DNA of 64,000 nt from the NCBI RefSeq assembly GCF_949628265.1, contig NC_088787.1, positions 9,476,501-9,540,500 on the forward strand, written 5' to 3'. Made by a program: the position numbers and the translations under genes. The stretch is from Cloeon dipterum (Eukaryota > Arthropoda > Insecta > Ephemeroptera > Baetidae). The notes below the pieces were generated by a model. The model was not told where the DNA came from, did no database searches, and was given only the letters and a program-made list of their open reading frames with translations. Of this stretch, positions 37,851 to 48,900 are shown one piece after another; the first letter of the stretch is position 1, and each line of letters opens with the position of its first letter.

Positions 37851-40800
37851 TGGTATTCACAAGATTTAATCACATTTTTTCTATTTCATTGTGATTAGCA
37901 AGGATTTCAGTCGATCTTTCCGTCGATTTTAGATCCAGAATGCTTTTCAGTTAGCTCTGTGGAGTGAATTCTGTTGACTGATCAAGTGTAAAAATTCAAA
38001 ACAGCTGCTATGTCCATACGAGATATGCTCGCTTCAATTTCCGCCATTCATATTATCCTTGTCAAAACTTTCTGACTTGTTCAGAATAAACAATTTCGTT
38101 AACTCTTCCATAAATTTGCATAAATAAACTTCTCGCAAACAGCACGCATCCTAAGTACCCGCATTTAATAATTCCTCCAGAATTTGTAGCGACTTGTTCT
38201 GATGCAACTTTTAATTAATGCCCAAGGCACAAGATGCAATCAAAAAGATGCAAAACTGTACACTCTGGAACAAGCTACGTATGCAAGGAGGAGGAATTCC
38301 GAAGAGTTCTGCTTGGTGGCAGTAAAACTATTTATGCTGCAATCTCAGTTCTTGGCAACTTTTCGCAAGCAACTGCGCCAGATAGGCTCCTTAAGTCAGA
38401 CGTAGCGAATTTATCCTTTTCCCTGGCGGCAAATTAAAATTATGTGCTCTGATTGTTCAGCAGCAGACGCGTCAAATGGCTGGCAAGAGCGAGGACGAGC
38501 AAATTGCACTTGCTCTCAGTTTTAATTGAGTTTTCAGGCCGACTCGTCTATTTCAGTTAGCGCAACGAGTAAATTTCTTTCTTCTTTCGCCTTCTCGTCG
38601 GCACAAGAAACTGCTGGTGGAAACGTGCCAAGCTGTTAGGCCTCTCTATTATACGGACTATTTATATTGACTCAAATTGATTCTCCGTTTCTTAAACAGC
38701 CTGTGTGCTAATTTTAATTCAAGGAAATATCCCTGGAAAAATAAAGCAGTGTTTACACTTGGATGCAGGGAAATCGAGTTTGAGTAAAAACTGTATGTGC
38801 CTTTTCATTTAATCTTTTCCTTAATACGAAGCGTTAGAACAATTTAGTGAGAGGAGAAGGATTTAATTTTTCACAAAGCTCAAAAGAGAGGATTCTGAGA
38901 AATGAAGATTTCTTTTACTTGTGCAATTAATGTCATATTACGAAGGTGGAATTTAATGACCTTAAATTGGCTTTTAATACTTTAAATAGGAATGAAAAGA
39001 GGGTTATATATAAATACGTACATAACAGTTCAAATTTAAATGATAATATTACTTCCGATTATTATAAAATGCAATCAATAAATAAATAAAATAAAACAAA
39101 AACCGACTTTTAAATCAATTTAATTGTTAGTTTGCACTGGTGTAGGTAAATTAATTAATTTTTTATCATCGTGAAACGTATTTATGCAGTTTTTATAATT
39201 TATTCCGAGTGCCGATTGAGTCGTAATAATTAGCCACTATTTACAGTTACAGGAAAGAGACGCACTCGAACGTGTCGGAGCGCAGTGCAAAGTTAGAGTC
39301 TGGGGAGCCGCCGCCCCATGCATAGTGCAGCGAGCGGATGCAAATTCGTTTGGTAACGACGAATCAGTTTTGCCAGTGCCGTTTCCTGCTGCTTTCTCTG
39401 CCTCTTTGCCGCCGGAACCGACGCGAATTAGAATTGTTAATGGCGCAGATGCGCGAATTCGCGGACTGAATGGAAGGCGAAGGAGCCGGCTGCTCCGAAG
39501 CGAAAATCAAACTTGCCCTCGACTCGCGCCTGATTGGATTTTGCTTTTAGGCCCGTCCTCAGCCTCCTGCTGCTGATGCTATGTCCGCAAATGGTTCGAA
39601 TTGAAATTCAATGCCTGCTCTGCTTTTCAATGCTTTGACCAGAAAGTTTGTGTACAATGAAAGAGTCGTGGAGTTAATTAAAAGTGAGCTCGGAAAAGGG
39701 TCATTGATTGATTTCCACTAAAGAAGTCGGAATAATTGAAGGGGTTAAGTTTATTTCCTCCACTGCCAGAGAATGCGAAAGAAATTTCTTTCAGATTTTC
39801 AATGCGGAAATGATTTGTTTTTTGCCTTTTAAGATATCTTATCGCATATATGATAGCAAGTCTCAAAATATCTTATAAAAGCTTAATATCTTACAATTCT
39901 GTATATGTGATAAAAACTTTGAATATTAAATCCAAACTTTAGTTTGTCTCCAAGGTACAAATTAAAATTTATAAAATAATTTTCCGTTTCAGTTCTTCAT
40001 CCAACTAAAAAAAGCTCTTTCATGTATTGTGTACCGTTGGGATTTTGTGGATTTTGTCCTATAGAGTCGTGAGGCTTTGTCCCAGTTACAAGGCCTGTAT
40101 GAGATTGACCTTTTCCGTCCATAATTTCCATTTTGAGCGCTTCAGCCAGGGCAGAGCAATTTAAATTCGCCTTGGAGGTGCGGCGTGCATCTTTCAGCGT
40201 CGAATTTCGTCGGGCCTGTTGCCGCGAAAGCTTTCTGCAAGCTCCCCGGAGCTAGGCCAAATTGATAAAAATCGCTCGCATGCCGGGAAAGCGGCGAGAA
40301 AGAGCATTATTTTCGTTCCCCACGGACGAGCAGGGTGAAATTGCTACCGAGAGGGAAAGGTGGTTCAAATTCCTCAAAGGCCGTTGCTTTGGCACCAAGT
40401 GGCTTTCCATCCAGCCGATCGACTCCTCCGCAGTCCTCTTGAGGACATTACTCTTCCTGTCTTCCACGAATAAAAATAAGGTGTGACAATAAATATTCCG
40501 CCAAACAGAACTAGCTCTCAGAGCTCCCTGAATTTTCTTGTTCTTGTTTTTCTAGAAAAATTGAGTTAGATATTATGCCACAAAATTTTAAAAGTAAAAA
40601 ATGTGGTTTTTAAATCATTATAAATTATTAATTTTTTTGGTTGACAGATTCTGATACGGTAAAGCAAGATAATTGTAACAAAACTTAACAGGAATTCCAA
40701 GCATTGTCTTGCTCCCTTGGATGGGGAGCAAGAAAACTCATCAGTGGTGTTTTTGCGAGTGTGCAAAAATTCAGCGCCCTTTTTGCCGCCGGCGGAATTC

Positions 40801-41157
40801 ACTTGAAGATCTGCTCCACTATTCCCCTGTGCTAATGCGATTTGGCTCTAAAAACAAGCATCAAGGAGTGGAAGAAGAAGCTGGCAAATTCGCCGACGGG
40901 TCGCACCAGCTGTTCCATTCGCACAATTTTATTTATCTTGTACTCCAAGTGGAGCAAAAATTGAGCGGAAAGCGGAAGAAAACAAAGACGGCAAGTGGGA
41001 TTGAAAGATAATGTTGACAGCGGGAATGAGAGTTGGGAAACTAGAGAAAAGTTTCCTTTTTTGACGTTGAAGCATCGGTTAATTTCAAATATTAACTTAT
41101 AAAGCAGTCAAGGAAATTGATTACTTCATTTTTAATTTAATTTAACTAAGGATATTG

Positions 41158-41416
41158 CAGCGGGGTCCTGATTCTTGCAAACGCGCAGATATGGCGTCCG
41201 GTGCAGTATGGCGCGAAAAAACGGTCACGTGAAAATGCGCGAAAAGAACCAAGTTTTGGTCAATATTGTGACATAATTTTCATTACTTGTACTAATTGTG
41301 TCTTTTGGATCGTAAAAACAAACTCTTGACACTAGCACAGGAATCCAAAGAGACATTTTTGCTTCCCACATTCAGACGCCATCTTGGATCTGCGCAGTGG
41401 GAACCAATTGTACCTG
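41158..41416 (+). mobile_element. hAT-like MITE, copy 5 with damaged 3' end
   Basis: Same family, with left end CAGCGGGGTCC. The right inverted end is eroded to ...caattgtacctg. The identical octamer ggatattg stands at 41150-41157 and 41417-41424, so the insertion borders can still be placed. Confidence 0.8.
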
Positions 41417-42454
41417 GGATATTGCTGATCCGCAATAAAATTGAATTTTGAATCTAATAACGTCAACCAGGGATACAGAATGCAAATACGCAGAGAGGCA
41501 AAATTAAAATATTAAGTCCTGGAGCGTCGTAACAACAACTCTAAAGTATTAAATTGCGCGAGAAAAGAGATCCCTGTGCTTCAGATTGCTTTCCAAGCAC
41601 CGAGAAATATGAATCTGTACGCTCGCACAATCGGATTTATTACGCACGGAGGAGTTACGGAAAATCGGTCGATTTGCTGGGCGATGCATTGCGGCGAAAA
41701 TCAGATTTGCAAACGGCGCACGCACGATTAGGCGCACTCAGCGGCTGAATCAATCAGGATAAAAAGAGGCCCGTGGCGCACCCCTTTCGCCGCGGCTGGC
41801 AAATGGCAACTGCTGCTGGCGTGCATCTCAGACTAATGCTTCACGGTCAATTGGTCCGGTCACTTGACCCCTTTTGCACCGCGCGGATCGAATGCGCAGC
41901 GCAAAGCAAAAGCCCACCCGCTACTCTGCCAGAGAGAGTGTGTGTGTTTGTTGCAGCCATTTACAGACGGATTTGATAATAAGCCTGCCAGAGTTTGCTG
42001 CTTTGCACGCTCGCTTAATCTTTTTGATCTTCACGCATCGCTGTGAAACAAAATAGCATAAACATGCATGCTTGGGAGGCAGTCGGGTCGCGTAATGTGA
42101 GGCACAGGGCACGATTTATTGATGCTGACGAGACAGTTTTGTGAAGAAAATGAGCAGCTTGTCTGACTGGTTGATTAACACCATAAATTTCTATTTCGTT
42201 ACTGCAATCAATAAATTACTTCAGCACGTCAAGTGGAAGATTTATGGATTAGAGCTTTGATGAATTATAGTGAAGAGCAAGAAGTGAGATCTGACGACTA
42301 AAATAAGATTCTTACATCTAAACCATGTAAATTAAATAAAAATATGATTAAAAATGCTTTCGTATATCAAGTCTGGAAATTATTTGAAGCCTCCGATGCA
42401 GAGCATCGCTGCATTTAACTTAAATTTGGCTCAAGTTAAGATACATCTTCATTC

Positions 42455-42692
42455 AGCTCTGACGGTGGCGCCATCTATTGAGCTCCAAATGTATGACTCT
42501 AATTTAAATAGCAGCTGTATGCAAATAATCCTAAGAAAATATAAATTTAATTATTTAATTGCAACGGAAATTTAAAAAAATATAATAAAATATCACAATT
42601 AATATCTATCACTTCTTCGTTTTTAACTTAACTTGGTTAAGATTTTTTTATTTTCCATTTGGTGAGTTGAACTATTTCTTCCTACTCAGCAT
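42455..42692. repeat. Repeat C, copy 1 (about 235 bp)
   Basis: It starts agctctgacggtggcgcc, continues with gagctccaaatgtatgactc, then an AT-rich body, and ends near gaactatttcttcctac. A second copy lies at 44887. The ggtggcgccatctattga motif links it to the family B ends. Confidence 0.65.
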
Positions 42693-44653
42693 TAAATTTC
42701 TTTGACAGCATTGCTCTTTTGGGTCGCAAGCCAATTTTCTCCACTCGCTCGGGGCGACTAAAGTCGTCGACCCGGCAGTTTGGAAACGCGCGCAGAAGGA
42801 GCCGTGTCGTCGACGGCGGCGGTGGCGGCGGAAAAAGCGGGCACGCACAGCACAACAGCAGCAGCAAGATAGTTTCGACGCAGAGCGCATTTCGAAGGAG
42901 CAAAACATTTCGCACAAAGCGCCCAGCGAGATAAAGGATCAAGGGGATCAGCAGAAATATAATAAATTCGGGCCAGCAGCTAGCTCCTTGTAATTGGAGT
43001 GCTCGCAGTTGGATAATTAATATTTCACTGAAGTCCGCCTCCAGGGAGAACGAGAGCGAGAGACACACGCAACTCTATGAATTCCAATTAAGACAACGAC
43101 TGTGAAGTTTGAGATATTTTTTCCTCAGACTCTGCCCTTCTGGCCAAATTGAGTAATTTAAAAGCAAATTGGCCACCTGAAACTGTTTCTCATTTCTTAT
43201 AAATTATTCAGTCTACGAGTATTTTTTTAAAGTGTTGGAGTACGGGGTAATGGACACGTTCAAATAATTAAATCTCGAAATTTAAAGCGATTTATAAATT
43301 AAAAATTGTTTTGATTGACATAAACCAAAATAAATTATGTTTTCCTTTTTTAATTTTTCAATTTCATATACTATGAATTTTTATTTTTACGCTAATGACA
43401 ATTAGCAATTTAATTTTTACAATATATATGAAGAAAAAACGATGATACACCTCAAATTTAAAGAAAAAATTCAGTTTTTGATTAATTGAGTTTTATAATA
43501 ATAAAACATTCTAAATCTAAAATTTATAAAAAAATACAAATTTAAAGAATATTATTTTACTGTATTTTCAGATTTTCAGGTTATTTGAAGTAATTGTTTG
43601 GAATTTTCAATCTTCAACCCTGAGAAAATAATCAAAATTCGCGTAGTTTCAATTTTTAGATTAAGAAATAAATATAGGAAAGGTGATTAAATTTGAAATT
43701 CAATTTTTTATTGCTTTTCAAACATATGTCTAAGGAGATATAAATGTGAAAACACGTTCAAATTTTGACAACTGCTGTCTAATTGATAGAAAAAAATAGT
43801 TTAACGATCACAAAAATTTAAGCAATTTAAAAAAATTGAGGAATAAAATTTAACCCCTTAAATTCAACTAAATGCGAAATGATATTGCTGAAAATCCTTT
43901 CAACATAATTTTGAAAAATAAATATTATAATTCCTTCTTCAAGAAAACGTATTTTTAATTAAATTAATATCGTTCTGCATTTCACTCTGGTCCAAAAATT
44001 GTAGTTAGCCTTAAGTTCTCATATCCACCAATTAATTTATCCGCTTAGAAGACTAAATAACCAAAATCAGTCGCGTTTAATCCAAGAATGGATTTTCAGG
44101 CGATTAATACAGAAGTTAAGCCACTCGACTGTTTCGACTAAATTGATGGGGGGAGCATAATTTCCATTCTGTTCGCATCTCGAATTGAATTCACTCGGGC
44201 GCGTCCATTAATCTCGCTGGATATACGCTCGAGTGGCGAAACCGAACCAACAAATGGAGATGCAACTTCTCTGCTCCGTTTTGAACCTCGTGAGTCAACA
44301 CGCAATTTAGTGCAGGCAGAGAGAACACACTATATCAGCTCGATGGAACTAACTACGTACGTACACCGACACCATCTGCACGGTCGGAATTTCTCCGGCA
44401 GCAGCAGATCTATTTATCTGGATGAAATGTGTTGCGCACAACCCCTTCGGCCCGCATGCAAAGCAGCTGCTCGGCTAAATGTTATTACAGGTCAGCCCGA
44501 GCTGCACTTGTCGAATCTGGAAACGGCTCTGCGTGTGCAATAACACGATTCCGGCTAACTTTATGCGGTAACAGCGGAAACTACTCTAATTTACATTCGA
44601 ACCCGACTGTTGCTGGGACAGCCAAAATGCAGATGGTTTTCAGCTATATATAT

Positions 44654-44820
44654 GAGACATGTTTTGCTCCCATTTGGATTCAAATACAGTCTGTAAATTG
44701 CTCTTATAGTGCTATTCAATCAATTGTATCGAGATTACACATGATAAATGTTGAGGGGAAATTAAAATTTTTTGTAATTACCTCATTTAAAAATGAATTT
44801 AGTGACAAAACTTAATTAAA
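44654..44820. repeat. Repeat D, copy 1
   Basis: A segment starting gagacatgttttgctcccat and containing acagtctgtaaattgctctt is repeated in diverged form at 45124 (gagacagattttgctccctt, acagtttgtaaattactctt), on the other side of repeat C. Confidence 0.5.
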
Positions 44821-44886
44821 GTATTTTTTTAATTTTTATGGCTTTAGAAAAATAATTTTACTTTTAATTAAGATATTATTTAATTG

Positions 44887-45120
44887 AGCTCTGATGGTGG
44901 TGCCATCTATTGAGCTCCAAATGTATGACTCTAATTTCAATAGTGGCTTCATGCAAAGAATAAATAAATTTAATCGTCAAATTGCAATGGAATTGGAATA
45001 TTAAAAATTATAAGATAGAACATCAATCAGTAGTTAACTAAATTAATATTTTGAAACTTTTTGTTTATCATTTTTTTATTTCCCATTTGTTCGGTTAAAC
45101 TATTTCTTCCTATTTTCTGC
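44887..45120. repeat. Repeat C, copy 2
   Basis: It matches copy 1 along its length, from agctctgatggtggtgcc to aaactatttcttcctat, with substitutions and small indels. It lies between the two copies of another repeat (44654 and 45124). Confidence 0.65.
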
Positions 45121-45123
45121 TAC

Positions 45124-45300
45124 GAGACAGATTTTGCTCCCTTTTGTTTTCAATTACAGTTTGTAAATTACTCTTTAAGATACCTATTTAATTTTATATC
45201 GAATATACATTTGATCCATGTTGAGATTATAGAATGAATTTAAATTTTCCACATTTAAAATGAAAATATTAAAAAAAAATATCAATAAATTATCATTCAA
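45124..45300. repeat. Repeat D, copy 2
   Basis: Diverged copy of the segment at 44654. The first 65 bp align well. The rest is AT-rich with weaker similarity (gagattata versus gagattaca). It ends shortly before the gene at 45.5 kb. Confidence 0.45.
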
Positions 45301-45509
45301 TTTAGTGGCATAACTAAATTAAATTAATTTTTAATTATTTGAAGATTTCAAAATAAATTTATCAAACAAAAACAAATTTTAAATATCACAAACCGTGAAT
45401 TCGGCGTCCCACTTCTAATTTCCGGACGGGAAGTGACGTTTGTTCTGGACCGTTCGACGCCATGCTTTCAAACCGCAGTAGTTTGAAATCAAGCAGATCT
45501 GATAGTGTC

Positions 45510-45978
45510 ATGCATCGGGTGCTCGTTCTCTTCACACTGATCATTATGGTAAGAATCTCACAGCCTTTAAAACAATCTCTTTTGGCACGCAGATTGAAAC
45601 TCATCCTTCCATCGGCAGGTTTGCGTCGCGAAAAATGTGGAGCAAGGTTCAACAGCGACGCCAACAGCGACGCCAACAGCTGCGAGAATTATTGCAAATC
45701 GAGCCGAAAGAGTGGTGCGAGGTCCGATATTCGTCACGATGGACTTGAGCAATTTCATGCCGACGACGCGCAGGATTTTTCAACCAGTGACCAACAGACG
45801 GCAGACGGAGGGAATAAGGGTGATCAGTGGCAAAAATAAGGCTGCTAAAATTCAGGTTGAAGTGAGAGGAAAAGGCAATTTCGCCATCGAAAGTGTCAAG
45901 ATTAAAAGGAAAGGCCGTGGTGGTGGCGGAGGAGCTGATTACCAGGCCTGGGCAAACCCAATTAGAGGTGGCAAATAA
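45510..45978 (+). CDS. Small secreted basic Gly-rich protein (two exons)
   Basis: Exon 1 (45510-45548) encodes MHRVLVLFTLIIM. A 70-bp intron (45549-45618, gtaaga...cggcag, phase 0) follows, then exon 2 (45619-45978), for 132 residues in all. The joined N-terminus is a good signal peptide with likely cleavage after ...VCVA. The mature chain has a TATPTATPTA repeat from a 12-nt duplication, a basic middle (GKNKAAKIQVEVRGKGN, VKIKRKGRGGGGG) and ends NPIRGGK. An in-frame ATG at 45462 would add 16 polar residues before the signal; I prefer 45510 because it gives a clean signal sequence. I recognise no family. The GK.KA..I.V..RG motif resembles the N-terminal exon of the lectin/OBP gene. Retention of the intron would change the frame. 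Confidence 0.65.
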
Positions 45979-45979
45979 A
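45974..45979 (+). terminator. AATAAA overlapping the stop codon of the small secreted gene
   Basis: The stop TAA (45976-45978) lies inside an AATAAA. Further AATAAA motifs occur around 46050-46065 and are more likely to be the working signal. Confidence 0.35.
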
Positions 45980-48900
45980 AAAATATTAAAAAATACAGCA
46001 TAGCTGCTTATCAATTTGCAATGTTATATTAAAAGGCTGATTATTTTGTATAATAAATAAATTAATAAATTAATTTTATATTTTTCATTCATTTTAAATT
46101 ATAATTAAAATCCAATATCTAAATTTATATTCCTTTAAAAGAGTTCAGAATAATATCTATAAGGCGTAAGTCACTAAAATTTATTTATTAAAATGACATG
46201 ATTAATCATGGAGGAGTTCAACGAAATTTAACATTAATGCTTATCTGTATGCTGTATTTAACTATTTAAAGAGTCTAATTAAAAGTATTTAAAGTGTAGT
46301 GTATTTCATCCGTTATATATATCTTAATATGATTTAATTTCATAAATCAATCTTCCATTATCCGACCCTACACAGAATTTACAAATTAAAAATGTATGTC
46401 AGTATTTGGCGAGGTTGGAGTAGATAAAAAATTTAAGAGTATATATGTCATTGTTGGCTCTGGCATGTGGATCATAGAGTTTGTTGTCTGTGGAATTTAG
46501 AAATAGTTTTTCTATTGTGCAATATATCAAATATTAGAATAGTATGTGTTGCAAAATTTCCCAAAAAAATAAAAGGTTTTGTCGATGGCTTTCTTGCTTG
46601 ATTCCTATCGAATAATCAAACGGTGTGTGAATTATGGGTAAATTTTCTAGCTGGTGAATTAAATAAAAAAAAATTGACATTGCTCACTTGCTAACCTCGG
46701 AGCCGATTTCCTCACAATTTCGTACGGTAAAAATTTACATCTTTCTAAGTTAATACAGATATTTTAAAGCAAGAGGTCAAAATTATTGTTATTATATATT
46801 TATTTTTAATGGAGGCTGAAAATTCTTGAGTTTACTAAACACATCCGTAAAAAATCCAATTTTGCAATCATTTAAATTAATCAAGTATTTGCCTTGAGAA
46901 ATCACTTGCAAATTCAATCGCATTTGCATAATATTTGTTTGAGCGGCCAACAAGGGTTGGCTTTGATCTTTGCTCCGTTGGAAGCGCATGCATCGAGAGA
47001 GCCGCACGCTCCATTTGCCGACAGCAGGAGGCAGTGCGTAGCCCGAATCCATAGATTTTTACAGTTGGCGATAAAGTCGACTTTAATCAAGGGTGCAACG
47101 ACATTGGCCCGCGTGCGTATTGCTTATCTCGGCACGGCGAGAGCAAGATGGAGGTGCCGAAAATGATAAGACTCTCCAGACTCTCCGACTTTATACGTCT
47201 CTGCGCGCCCAGCCAGATTGCTTTTCGCACGAGAAGGCTTATTTCAGTCGTTTGCCCAAATTTGGAGCAAACCTCGGGGAAAAATTGAGAGCAACAATTT
47301 GCTACGAGGAGAAAAATTATTTCTATCTCCTATTATGAGTTTTATTTTATAAAATGAATAAAATTTTTATATTTATCGTTTATTAATATTTTTTACAAAA
47401 TTTTTATTTTATTTAAAACCTTGTTTTTATGGCTTTAAATTTTAAATTTTCTGGGTAATAACTAGGATACTAATAAAAGAGAAAATAAACCTTTTCTTCA
47501 TCTTTCAAAATAATTCTTTAAAAAATCGTTCTAAATCTGTATTAAATTAAAAAAAAAAACTGCAAAAGACCTCAATATAAAAATGCTACCTATTCAAATT
47601 GAAACATATAAAATAGCCAAACGTCTTTTATGTCCTGTAAATGATTTAAAAATTCCCCTCTGGCTAAGGAAGAATCATCTTGCACACTAGACATATTTTT
47701 TGTTATTCTCCCTTCGCTTTCGTTCAGACGACAAACTTGGCCGAGATCTTGTCATTCCTTCAAAATTTCACCTAGCTCTCATTAATTTCGGAGCGGAAGA
47801 AGGTATTATTTGTCGCAACAAGAAAAGTTTCGCCTGCAATTAAGGAAAGTTCGCCCTTGTCGCCGAACTTTCCTCTTTTTTCCAGGAACGAAACAGGCGT
47901 GCGTCACGTTTCCAATTCCATTATTTGCGCGCCGACTTTTCCTCCTTTTCTATCACAGCTTATTTATTTGCCGCACACCCTTAGTACTAAATCTGGGCAC
48001 GAAGGTGAAACAAAAAATTCACGACGCGCACGAGATTGCTCTTCCGTTTTCCAGCTAAAGTAGAAAATTTCCGTCACTAACTCGGTTTAAATAAATGAAA
48101 GTTTGGCAGCCGGAAATCCTCCTGGGAATGGAAAACGTAATTAAATCTCCGGCTTTCCGTCAAATTTTGAACTTTGCCAAAGAAAAACACAATTTTTAGC
48201 TGGATTTCTCCTTTTTTTTTGGTGGAATTGAGGAATTCCTCCGCAGAGGATTAGCAGGGGAAACTTTTAAGCGGCTCTTTGCGGGCAGAACCGATAAATT
48301 GCTGGATCGAGTTCTTTTTTTTTTGCGCCACGCGTCGCAGGGGAACAAAAGCAGCGAGAGGAAATTTGTATTTGGCTCCTTTACAAGTTTTCCAATAAAT
48401 GTCACAATATCTGGCCCCAAACATATATATAGCGGACGCCCCTTTTTGCTTTCTCGTTCGTGTTTGCGACGAAATTGAAATTCAAGCAGGCGAAAAAGAA
48501 TCTTGCTATATATATAGGACGCGTCGGCCGAAAAAAAACCCAAACAACTTGGTCCACAGCTGGAGGGACGAAAAAGAAAGTCTGAAACCAAAGCGTTCTT
48601 TGCACGCACATGTGGACGTTTTGTTTTGTTCCTGCGCTCAGCCTGGCAACGCGTGGGATTATAAACGGCATCAAACGCCAGAAAAACTGTTCGTCGTCGT
48701 TGTTCTCTATAAAGCGAAACGACAGAAAAGTGCAACAACTTTTCTTGTATACATTCATTTCGAAAAAAGAGAACACATGAAAGTTTTGAACTCGACAAAA
48801 TTCGTTTCGTGTTTTGTAGAGAAAAATGGTTCCAGAAGTTCCAAAACGGGCTGTTTTCTGGCCAAAACATTATATAATTTAATGTTTGCAACATTTAAAA

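Larger units (their letters stand above)
33966..42454. other. Non-coding stretch
   Basis: No exon is supported. GC-richer patches occur at 35560-36110, 37140-37490, 39240-39560 and 41560-42010. An 8-bp-stem hairpin (agccgagc ... gctcggct) lies at 35693-35717. Repeats are listed separately. Confidence 0.5.

Noticed and set aside
44590..44630. tRNA-like B box (ggttcgaat) on the minus strand
   Set aside because: No A box at the right distance and no cloverleaf could be folded.
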